Shown here piece after piece: positions 49,101-61,200 of a stretch of DNA of 64,000 nt. Where the stretch lies: positions 114,834,213 through 114,898,212 of the forward strand of contig CM044310.1 of the NCBI GenBank assembly GCA_024291935.2, written 5' to 3'. The notes under the pieces were generated by a model. The model searched no databases and was not told where the DNA came from. It saw only the letters and a program-made list of their open reading frames with translations. The stretch is from Okapia johnstoni. Lineage: Eukaryota; Chordata; Mammalia; Artiodactyla; Giraffidae. The position numbers were made by a program, and so were the translations under genes. Position 1 is the stretch's first letter. Every line of letters begins with the position of its first letter.

Positions 49101-52100
49101 TATGTCTCTGCCCCACGGAGCACCAAAGCCTGGTGGAGGAGACAGGTCAGTCCTCATACAAGTGAACTGACACTTTGACTATAAAGTCTCAAATTGTGAT
49201 TAAGACCATGATGGCCAAGAGCAAGGTATGGAGAGTTGCCAGAGTATGTACAATTCAGAGCCAAGGCGCGGTAGCCCCCCTGAGCTCACTGTTGAGTTGG
49301 TGGTGGTCTCAGTCACGTGAGGAGTCACAGCACAGACCAGTGTGTCAACCTCTCTGAGGGCCATGTGAGTGGGGTTTATGGAGGTCGGACAGTTTCGGAG
49401 TAGCATCATGGACCTGATGCTCCCCTGGCACTGGCCAAGGTGCTTGGCCTATATTCATTCCTTTCCTCCTTAAACCCCATGAGTTCAGTGCTGTGACGAT
49501 TCCCATTTTACGGAGGAGGCTCGGGGATGTTGTTGAGGGTCCAGCGTTACAGTGCTTTAGAACAGGGGTTAGATCTGTTTGCTGGTTCCAGGCTGCCCAG
49601 GCCCGGGGAAGGGCTCTGCACAGAGAGGGCACACTGGTCCCTGATGAGCAGCATGGGCAAGTCCCAAGGGCAGGAGGTGGCAAGGGTCAGCGTTCGGGCC
49701 TGGAGGACCCGCCAAAATATGGTGGTTGTGCCTGGTGGGAAGGGGGCGTCTGGCTGCTTGGTGAGACCACCCTCTTCCACGCTGCCGCGCTCACTCAGAG
49801 CTCCTTCTCTAGTCCCCGCCTTTTGTTACCACGTACTGTTTTTGTGTGTCACCTCACGAAATACTCGGAGTGGCAGAGTGTGCGTTTTGTGCTTTGTCCC
49901 GCTCAGGCCCCGGCACAGAGTCTGTGCTCGCTATGTATTTATTGAATGAACAGTTGACTAAATAGGAGACCTGGTGTCTTGCTTTAGGAGATGGGCTGCT
50001 GGCTAAGAGGAGAACTCTCCTTGTCATTTTCTTGGAGATGTATGTCACCCAGGACTGGATCCGATTTCCAGACCATTCCCAGAGATAATGAGTCTCTTGA
50101 GTGAGCCAGTTTGGGGAGAATGGTGGGGAGCACCAGAGAGGTGAGGCAGAGGTGTCTGGTATGGAACAGTTCTAGGCACCAGCCAGGCAGTTTTATAGAG
50201 ATTTGGCTTTTTTCCTTTAGTTGAATTCTTTTGGAGAACAGCAATTAGGTTGGAGCTAGTTTGCAACATTGACTTCATTTTTTTCCTACAAAAATAATGG
50301 AGTTTTTGAATGGCCTTAGTGATTATGCTAAATATAATTGTGCCATTTAAATGCAATAAAATTTTTCAGAAAGAAATAGAATAATAATATCGCTTCCCGG
50401 ATTCCTGTATAACACTAATCTAGTAGTCTGATTCAGATTAAATTTGACTTAATTTCTCTTTGCAAAAAGTAGTAGTTTATCCACACGTATACAGTTTTTC
50501 TTCTAATCCAGGAAAAGATGCTTGGTTTCCCCCTTTCAAAGTTTGTCTTCTCCGTTGCATGGGAGAGTCCTGAACTCTACAAAGACCCCATTCTGTCCTC
50601 AGTAGTGGTGAATGTCACCCCCACCCCCGGACTTCAGCAGCCTGAGTTAATTAAAAGGTTCAGAGGAAGTTAATCAAGTTTGGAACTCTGATTTTGTGCA
50701 GTGTTTTGGTATGTTTCGATGAGTCATCTTTTGGCATCCCTAACAGTATTTGATCTTCACGGAATGGTTTCATAATCTGGAAACTGGCGGGGAGGTGCTC
50801 TCCAGAAATGCAGAGTCAACAGTGATGTGTGTATGTCTGGCCGTTTGGGAGGGCAGATGACAGAACAAAGAGGAGACTTTAATAGGCAAGAACCCGTCAG
50901 GGGCTCGGGTCAGTTCTGAGGCTGCTGTCCGTCTAGAACATTGGGCTTCTTCCCACCCCCTCCACCCCTACTCACTGGTGCTGACATTAAAGGAAAAAAA
51001 AAAAGTACAGAATACAGCCTCTGTTTGTTTTGCTGCAAATAAGTGGCTGGAGTGACTGGCCCCCGTCCCGGAGGCCCTGCGCAAACTTCAGATGTGGTCA
51101 GCGAGGCCTCTAGACGGTGCCAGGCTGCCGGCCCACGTCCAGGCGGCCCGCACCAGGAACAGGCAAGGGGCCCAGAGAAACAGCGAGGCCAACTGCTGGC
51201 GGCCTCTGCTCCTCCTCTGAGCGCCGTCTTATTTCTTTCCCGAGATGAAACTGGTCTAACCCCCTGAAGATGGATGGGCCAGGGCTCGCATGGCCCCTGC
51301 CTCCTCTTCTCACCCGCAGAACTAGGAACTTAAAATTAATGGACCAGTTGAGAGAGGGCAGGGCCCGTCTGAAAAATGCATCTCACCAAAATGTGGTCGA
51401 ACAGGAGTCCTCTTGAGGTGGGGGGCAAAGAGCCAGACCACTTGGGATCCTTGGGCTGCATTCCTCATGGTCCTGGGTTTCTGCTGGGTCCAGTTAGAGT
51501 TAAGAAGCACAGGTTCTGAACCGCCAGCATCGGCAGTTCTGCACCACTCCTCACTGGCAGTCCCATGGAACAAGCTGCTCAGTCTCTGAACTTCAGTTTC
51601 TTCACCTGTGAAGGGGGAGGTGTATTAAGACCTCCCTCCCTCCCTCGGTTATTGTGGATGTAAAAGGTTTAGAAAGGTGCCTGGCATGGAGTAGGCACTG
51701 TTTGTTTTGGAGTTATTACAATAGTTTGAGTTTGCTTCAAGAGCTGTGTTTCGTAACCAGAAGGTGAAAAGTTTTGTGGCGAGGGCTTAAAAAATGAGCC
51801 TGTCTGGTGTCCCCTGTGACAGTTCGTGCTTCTGTCCCAGTGACAGGAGAGGACTGTATAGGAAGCAGCCGAGGCGGGACCCCGGCTGCAGTCCCGCAGC
51901 CTCATTGCTTCCCACCTGCTCGTCCCTGGCCCTTGGACTGTGCGTTACGAGCGGCCTGCCTTTGGCCCGGCCTCCGTCATCTGCTCAGGCAACACTGACA
52001 CACTCTCTGGGTCTGTCTTCTCCGGAGTGATGGACAGGACGAGGGCTGACATTTGATACTGTCTGCTTAGAAGGTCCTCTTGACTGGACCGGAGATTTCC

Positions 52101-55100
52101 AGGTTCGTTTGTCTTCACAGGACTTTGTTGGAAAAGAGGCTCGGTCTCAGCGATTCCTCGCCACTTCCGCAGCCTTGCTTCCACCCTGTCCCCACACGCT
52201 TGCCTGAAGGCATTTGTTTACTCCACATCAGAATCCCAGTGACACATCCGCAGACGTAGAAGTTGAGCTTGAGTAATGGCAAGTCCATGTTAGCCAGCAT
52301 CCAGATGGTCATTGGCTTTGAGTTGGCTGCCAAATGGTCGGGCAGAATCAAGGGTTGTAGAAGCTGTATTCTTGGAAGAGAGAAGAGAGTAACATTTCCG
52401 GACAGCAAACAGTATCCGAAGCAGGTGTTCTGGAACCTTCTAAAGAAAAAGAGGACAGGCCCTCTCATGTGCAGAGCCCTGTCCAGGGCACGTGACTAGC
52501 AGTCTTTCTCTGACACTGGCACTGAGAAGAGCATAGCCCAGCAGCAAGTTGCATCTTCTTTAACCTGGAGCTCTGCTGTCTGGGGTCTTCTGAGAACTCT
52601 GTATAACTGTTGATGAACTTCTCCACTGCAGCCGTCTGTCCTGGCCCCTAATTCCCCATCCTCCCCGATCACCTTCAGGCTGCAAGAGACCTTGCTCTCA
52701 CCATTGGACCTCTAGCACCCAGGTCCACCGGGCACACCTAGGTCAGCCGTGCTCACTCATGCTGGCAAATGAATGAGTTCCTACTACTTCTTGGAGAGCT
52801 GTTCTCCACAGGGCTGCTCATCACCAAAACTGTGTGTGAGTCTGAAGTAAACAAAGAGAAGGTCGAAGATTCCCTAGTCTGGGGCCGATCCAAATATTTG
52901 CATTTTTAAAGAGCCCCATGACAATTGCCCACTCACCTTTAACTTTTCCCATTCACCTTTAACTTTTAGAGGAGAGCTCCTTGTACTGAGAGGGAGGGAG
53001 TATGACTTGGGGGATGAGTTCACTTTTTCAGTCAGCAAACACTGATGAGACTTAAGTGGAAGCACTTGGTGAACTGTGAGCGTGAAGGGCCCTCCCAGGG
53101 CCCCCGTGATCTACTGTCTCTACCTCTGCTCCGAAACAGCCTGTGTGCCGTGGGAGGAGGACTGCCTGGAGAGGAGGCTCTGCCTGCCTTGGAGAGCACA
53201 GTGGGGACAAGAATGCCCCCCAGCCCGCCTGCAGTGGACATCTGGACGAGGCAGTGAAATGGGCTCGTGTTTTGATCGGTCTTGTTCCTCAAGTTCAAGC
53301 CTTGTTCGGGGCTCTTTCCACAGTAGCTCTGATTTGCTGCCGTCATCTGAACCCTTCCTCTAGTTCACATCCAAAATGAAACACCCCTTTCTGGAGGTTG
53401 ACATAGCAGTTGTATTAAGTACGGGAGGGTTTGTAGCCATCCGCCTGTCTGATGCGTCCGAGCCCTTGGCTGGCCTCTGGCTTAAGCAGTTCATCCTTTG
53501 AACTTGTGCCCAGAATGCATGCCTCCTCCACCTGACATCTCTTCAGGGTCAGAACAGGGCCTTTTCTCTGCGCTGAAAGCTTCCCTGACCCTTCTTCCCA
53601 AACCCACACACACTTCACTCATGGTGCTGATGCAGGGAAGCTTTGCTTAACAGCCCCCTATAGAGGATGTCAGACTCTGTTGTACTGTCATGGCTCTTGT
53701 CACAGGAATTTTAGTCATTTTTGTCATTATTTGATTTACCTTTCTGACTGTGTTGAATAAATGAAAAGTGTTACCTTTCACTTGGCCCACATTTTAATTA
53801 ATGTACTTCCTGTAGAATGAAAAAAAATTTGTTTTATTGTCAACATTTATAAGCATTTAGTATGAAAAAACTTATTGAAGTACTGTTGATTTAGTGTTGT
53901 GTTAATTTCTGCTCTACAGCAAAGTTGATTCGGTTATACATACACAGATATTCTTTTCCACTGTGCTTTATCACAGATTATTGAATATAGTTCCCTGAGC
54001 TATACCTTAAGATCTTGTTGTTATTCCATTCTATATATAATAGCTTACATCTGCTAATTCCAAACTCTCAATCCGTCCTTCCCCTTTAGCAACCACAAGT
54101 CTGTTCTCTCAGTCTGTGAGTCTGTTACTATTTCATAGATAAGTTCATTTGTGTCATACTTTAGATTCCACATAGAAGTGATATATGGTTTTTGTCTTTC
54201 TCTTTTTGACTGACTTCACTTAGTATGATAATCTCTGTGTCCATCTATGTTGCTGCAAATGGCTTTATTTCATTCTATTTTATGGCTGAATCAATACTCC
54301 ATTGTATAGATGTACCACATCTTCTTTATCCATTCATCTGTCGATGGACATCTAGGTTGTTTCCATGTCTTGGCTATTGTGAATAGTGCTGCTATGAATA
54401 TAGGGATGCATGTGTCTCTTTGAATTGTAGTTTTGTCTGGATATATGCCCAGGAGTGGATTGCTGGATCATATGGCAACTCCTTTTTTTTTTTTTTTTTT
54501 TTGAGGAACCTCTATGCTGTTCGCCATAGTGGCTGCACCAATTTACATTCCCACCAACAGTGCAGGAGGGTTCCCTTTTCTCTGTAGCCTCTCCAGCATT
54601 TATTATTTGTGGATTTTTTTTTTTTTTTTTTTCAAATGAGGGCCATTCTGACCAATGTGAGGTGGTACCTACCTCATTGTAGTTTTGATTTGCATTTCTC
54701 TGTTAGTGACATTGAGCATCTTTTCATGAGCCTGTCAGCCACATGTATGTCTTTGGAGAGATGTTCATTCAGGTCTTCTGCCCATTTGAGTTCTATGAGC
54801 TCTTCATATGTTTTGGAAATTAAGACCTTTTTGGTCACATCATTTTCAAATATTTTCTTTTCAGTTGTGAAAAGACTTGCTTTTTTAACCTGCCTTCTTC
54901 CTTTTCCAGTGCTCCTGAAGTTTCGCACAGATAAAGGAAGAGATCCTAGTTCTGATACTTTTGGGGAAGATTCTGAATTGTTGCTCCAGATACGAAACGA
55001 TGTGCTCGATGCCCTGGGTGTCGATCCTGACCTGCTTCCTGAAGACTTTGTCAGGTTGGTCTGAATATTTATCACAGTTGAGTTTAGATTGATAAATGTC

Positions 55101-55185
55101 TGTGTTCGGTATTTGCTTTAATTTGGAAAGGATGCTTTATTAAGACCGAAGAGCCCTGAGGAGAGAGCCTCCTTTGCCACGTTCT

Positions 55186-55252
<67 letters not shown>

Positions 55253-58200
55253 CACCTGAGGCCCTCCCGCACACACACACACACACACACACACCCCCAC
55301 CCCCTGAGGCCCGCACTCCCCCACCCCCTGAGGCCCTCCCGCCCCTCTGTTGGTATAACAACAGTATAGGAAAAATGGAGGTAACCTTATATGTGTTCAG
55401 ATACAGGGTCAAGGGAGTGGCGGGTCAGAAGGATGTGTTTATCATTTGGTAGATACTGCCCTTGCCCTCCGCTGATGACCCGTCAGTTTATACCCTTAGC
55501 CGCAATGGCATCCTTGTTCCCAGCATCTTCGCCCCTGGGCACTGCGATGTTTTCAGCTTCGGGGACCAGTCCTTTGTTCTTATACACAGTCAGGTTTGGG
55601 GTTTGATTGGTGAAGTCCAAAGGGAGACTAAGTCAGGAATCCCTCCCAGACAGTTTTGGGATCATCTGCTTACTTCCACTCTCTCTCCACGTCTTTGAGG
55701 GACTCTGTAAGCTGCCTTGCTGTGCCTTACTTGTAGCAGCAATAATTATGGCTAGAATCTACTGAGCAGCTATTACAGTACCGGGCACTGTGGTAGCTGC
55801 TTTGTGTATGTGCCCTCTCTTGACAAGATCCCATTTTATAGGAGAGGGGAAGCTGAGTTAGAGCTCAGAGAAGTCCAGTCACTAGCCTGAGGTTACACAG
55901 CTAATAATGGTGTAGTGAAGGCTTTCAGTGTTTTACCAGTGCAGCCATACGGTTGTTACAGTAATCCTTGAAGGGTGCATTATTATTTCCCCGTGAGTTA
56001 ACTGAGGCTCAGAAAGATACAGTCACGTGTCCAAGGTTTTAGTAAGTAGCTGACCAAGATTTCACCACACCACTGATCCCTGGGGACAGCCTGGTATCTT
56101 GGTTCCTTTTCAGCAAGAAAGTGAATGGTGGTCCCATCCTTCCCTAGTCTTTTCCTTCTGCACTCATGCCTGGGGACCTCACTTAGACACTAACAAGCCT
56201 CGGCCAATTTAAGACCAGCAGTGGTGCTTTGAATTGCCTGTCCAGCCCTCAGCCAGAAAGAGGCACCTGGATACCAGGCTCTCTTGTAAGTTGGCACCGG
56301 GAGGGAGTTCAGGGGCTAATGACACCACCGCCTGGGATGGGGTCCCTGTCCCGGGGGATGGCCCACGGAGAACAGATTCCCACAGGTGTCAGGCTTCAGC
56401 AGTCCCAGCTGGGCCACTGAGTACACCCAGCGCCAGTACCAGGCCATGAGAGTGCAGCCTAGTGACCAATTTGGGCATTGAAAGTGATGAGTGGCCTGCC
56501 TAGGCATCGCTAACCAGTGGCAGAGGCCCCGCTTTCCAGAAGGAAGAGAGCCACAGCCTCACTGCTAACAGCCTGTCTCGCCGCTGGCCGGTTTCCTCTC
56601 CACAAAGTGTTGTATTCCCCCCACCCTCCCAACCCTCTTTGCAGAAACGGCTCTCCCGTGTCTATGCCCTCATGTCTATGCCCTCCCGTGCTCAGGCGCT
56701 CCCTTGCTCTTGCCCTTTAAGTGAGAGGTGTTTGATGACCTCTCGACGGCTGGCCATGACCGGTGCAGATAAGGCTGGGAGAGATGCGCTGGGGATGCGG
56801 CGGGGAATCAAGCCGCCGTCTGGCAGCTGAGCTGCCCGCACAAATTGCCCGCCGCCAGCTCCGAGCAGGGTGGGCTCACTTGAGGCGGGAAAGCTGTGCC
56901 CAAGTCTCCGTTTTCCTCATCTGTCTGTGACCTGCTTGTCCCGTCCTTCATGTTAGGTTATTTATTCTCTTCAGAGGGCTCAGTTGCTTTTCTGATTATG
57001 AAGGTAACAGATGCCTGTTGCCAGAAAATAGAAAAGGGAAGAAAAGGATCTCCCTTAACCCCTCCCAGTGAGAAGCCACCACTGCTGGCTTGGGGTTTAA
57101 TTTGGGGGTTTGGCCTGTCAGACATCTGTATGTATATTGATTCATGTGTCTTCTCTTTTTAAATACCAAAATGATCACACTTTTGATACGACAGCCTTCC
57201 TTTTCCAGCATCTCATGGACCTGTTTGTGTCACAAGTAAAGATCTGTAACCTCACTTGTACTGCCTGATGTTTCATTGTCTACTGTATGGTTTTTATTTG
57301 ACCGTTACCTGCTTGGTAGGTACTTAAGTTATTTGTAGTTTTTCACTGTTATAAACACGTATGACGAACATTCATAATGTATATATATATGTAATATAAC
57401 TTGTGCTGTTAAAGTTTTGCATTATGGTAAAATGCACACAACATAAATTATACCATTTTAGCCATCCTTAAATGGACAGATCAGTGGCGTTAAGTCCATT
57501 CACACTGTTGCGCCTGTTACTGGTACCCGTCTCCAGAACTTTGTCCTCATCCCAAAGTGAACCTCTGTCCCCGTTGAACACTGACTTCCCATTGTGTGTC
57601 CCCAGCCCCTTGCAGCCTCTTTCTATCTCGATGAATTTGACCGTTGTGGGCATCTTGTTTAAGTGCAATTGGAATGTAGTATATGTGCTTTGGTGAACTT
57701 ACTGGTCCTTAAGTTTCAGAGATAATAGACATATTATGGAAGAAAACAGCATGGAATGAATCCAAAGATGAAAATGAGAGGAAGTGGGAGGCACAGATGA
57801 TGGGCTATGACATAGGCTCAAGGATGCGCTGCGTGACACGGGGCATGTACCCAATATTTTTAATAACTGTAAATGTGTCTTGATTACTGGAGCTTTGTGA
57901 GGAAGGATGAGATTGGGACATGGGGTTATCCAACTTTCCATTTTGCCAAGATAAAGTCTATTCTGGGTCTCTTGCAGAATTTCTTTTTTCCCATTTCTAC
58001 AACAATAGCCTTCAGAGAGTAAATCTTACTCATCTGTTGTTAAATTTATTCTTAAATATTTTATTCTTTTGAATGCTGTTGTAAATGGAATTCTTCATTT
58101 CATGTTGAGGGTGTTCATTGCTGATGTATAGAAATAGACTGATTTTTTTTTTTGGTATGTTAATCTTGTATTCTTCAGCCTTGATTCAAACACTTTAGTA

Positions 58201-61200
58201 GTTCAGATACTTTCTCTGTGGTCTCCTCAGCAGTGTCTGTGTACCAGACCCTGTCGTCTGTGAAGACAGATGACTTCTTTCTCTCCAGGCTGGATGCCCC
58301 TGGTTTCTTTTCCTGCTGCTTCAGATGCCCTGGCTGGAGCCTCCAGGACATATAGAAGTGGTGATAGCAGACATCCTTGTTTTGTTCCTGATATTTCAGT
58401 GTTTTGCCGTTAAGTGTGATATTAGCTGTGGATTTTTGTAGATGTCCTTTATCAGTTTGAAGAAATTTCCTTCTCTTCCCAGTTGTTGAGTTTGTTTATC
58501 ACGAAAGGGAGCTGCGTTTTGTCCCATGCCTTTTCTCTGTCTGTTGAAGTGATCATGTGTATGTTGCTGTTTTGATTTACTGGCATTTTGTTGAGATGAT
58601 ACTTTTTTTTTTTTTTAAGGTTATATACTTTTAAGAGAAAAAAAGTAGAACATTAAATTTGTATAGTAGGATCACATAGAATAAAGGAGATTTTTTTTTT
58701 TTAAGGAAAAAATTGACTATCTTTGAGGAGTAGAATTATGGCGGCTAGTTTCTCCTGGCTATAGTTTTCTCTGTTAGGTTTTATAGTTCCTCAGAGGACC
58801 TTGATATGTAGGAGAAAAAGTTGCCTCCATAGATTAACAGATGGGGATGCTGGTCCCAGCCAAGGGGTGAGGAGATGGTCACCCCCGAGCCCAGTTGGTG
58901 GGAGTTGAGTGGGTCAAGCCTTTCTGGAGGGCATCAGGACTCAGCAATTCTGTGTTTAGCAAGTTGCCATAAGGAACTGTTTGGACAGCTCTACCAAGGT
59001 GTATGATCACAGAGTCCAACAGCTTAAATATCCATCCATAAGTTATGGGGCACAGTGAATAGTAGTTTACCTGGGTTTTCAATTATATATATTTAGATAC
59101 ATGCCTTTTTAAAAATGTCTGGAAGGGTGTGTACCAAACCTAGAAGACTGGAAGTGTTCTCCTCATGGTAGGGCTCCAGAGAGAAGTTTTCCATTTAACT
59201 TGCCTGCACCACATTCTGCTCATTTCAGAAACCCCGTTGTGTTCAGGAGTGGGAGCTGGCGAGGCAGGCTTCCTGGAGGGAGGCGATGGGAGACAGCGTT
59301 TGACTGTCTGGGATGGATGATTGGGAGGGGCAGGTGACAGTATTAGCTAAAATTTGTCCTCTGGGTTCCCCCTCCTGGCCCAGAAAGGTTAGTATCTACG
59401 TGGGTAGTGAAGACTTTTCTCTGCTCCCGTGCTTTAATTTCAGACCCCAACTTTCCCAAGCCGCCTGCATGTTAACACAGGCCTGCTCCTGCCATTTGTC
59501 TGGGACTAGCATATCGAACCCACTGCCCATTGTGGGGCAGAAGAGAATTGCGAGAATGTGACCGGGGCACCAAAACATCTGGTATTTGTAGGGCTTTATT
59601 TTTAGGATGCACAGATATAGTCTTATCCTTTAACTTTAAAAAAAAAAAAAAGAAGTTGTGAAACAGTTCTTGCCTGCCAAGGTTCAGATGTCTTTCCCCA
59701 CCACCTACTAACCTGGATCAGATTTACTTCTCACGCCTAGATGCCAGCATTAGCATTGCTGTCTGAATTGACTCCTCCTGGTGGGAGATGTTTTCATTCA
59801 GGCAAACCCACCACTGACCTCCCCGATGTCCACACCAGCCTTCCTGTTGCTCAGAGCTCTGTTTCACATGTCTTCTCTTTTAGGTACTGCTTCTCTGAGA
59901 TGGCCCCAGTGTGTGCAGTGGTTGGAGGGATCCTGGCCCAGGAAATTGTGAAGGTAAAAAGTCCCTGTGGCATAGAAGATCATTGGCCCTCCGTGCCAGG
60001 ACCTTGGACGTGCCAACAGAGAGAACCCAGAGCTGTCTTAGAGAGCTGCCTGGTTTCTCAGACTCCGCTCATCCTTGTCTCCTGACGTCCCTGTTCCCTT
60101 TCTCCCTCCCTTTTTCCACTTCATCCCCTTCTCTCCAGCCCATTCACGTGGGCCTTCAGCAAATGACCTTGGAGTGCCTACTTTGTGCTGATAGCCCAGA
60201 ACTGGACACTGATCCCACAGGGTGCTGTCTGCCGTCCCCCAACTGTACCGACCAGCTATCTGGTGTTGTGACATTTGCCATGGATTCTGCTTCTCACAGC
60301 TCTGTGAAGTGGGCACTGTCCTGATTCACACTTAAGGAGTGGATGCTGAGGCCCAAAGAAGGGACTCCGCAGCCTGTACTGCTCCCGTCTGCTTCAGTTT
60401 CCCTCCACTCATGACCATGGCGTCAAAGTTCCCTCTCGTTACTTCACACACCGTAGGTGAGTGTAGAGCAGCGGGGGGTCAGTACCAGAGGAGCGCAAGC
60501 ACTGTGCCCAGAGCCTGCAAGGCTCTGTCCAGGGTGCCCTGTGCCCACATTAGGTAAGTGTCCTTCTCCCTCTCGAAAGGGGAGCTTTCACATAGGGTCA
60601 TGTATTTAGTACCTAGCACAGCACTTTGAAGTCTCTTCTGGAACATTTGGGTTGTCAGAACTGTAGTATACCCCCAATATGTGTTCCTTTCTTGGAGGAC
60701 TTGGATAGTTTGCTAAAGTGATGAATTTGCCTTGTGCACATTCTTGACCACTGAAGTGGACTTGCAACAATGGACCAACTTCCCCTGCTTTGTCTTGGTT
60801 TCTGCAAACTTGTTTCAAAAATATTTGACTCAATTTGATGGTCCCACCATCTTCTTAAGGCTTTTTTTTTTCCCCTCTCTCTGTTTTCTTTCCTGATGAT
60901 TCTCTGTGGATCAGATTCTTTCTCTAAATCTAACTCTCTGTGGCATAGGCAGTAGGAGGCACAGTGGGAGAAGAGGAGAGGCATACGCTGCTGTGTGAGG
61001 TCTCACTCCTGCTTCTGCCTGCTCAGGCTGGTAGGAAGGTTTAGCTCAGGCCCCCAGTCTGGGAAGTCGGTAGTGGCTGCCGGGAGGACTGTGTTGAAAA
61101 GGACTCTGAGACTGCCTGTGGAGAGACTTGGCAGGAAAGAGTTCAGTGATGGAACAGCAAGGGTAGAGTGGGAATATAATATGTTTTTGTATCATACGAT

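Noticed and set aside
53045..53379. Cluster of overlapping 70-104-codon frames in intron 6
   Set aside because: GC-rich DNA open on both strands, with no splice-site pair or domain that would support an exon.
54609..55064. 151-codon open frame running into exon 7
   Set aside because: It is antisense L1 sequence fused by chance to exon 7. Only its last 15 codons before the exon matter, as a possible alternative acceptor product.
55174..55452. Long His/Thr-Pro and Val-Cys repeat frames
   Set aside because: They are the (AC)n microsatellite read in different frames, not coding.
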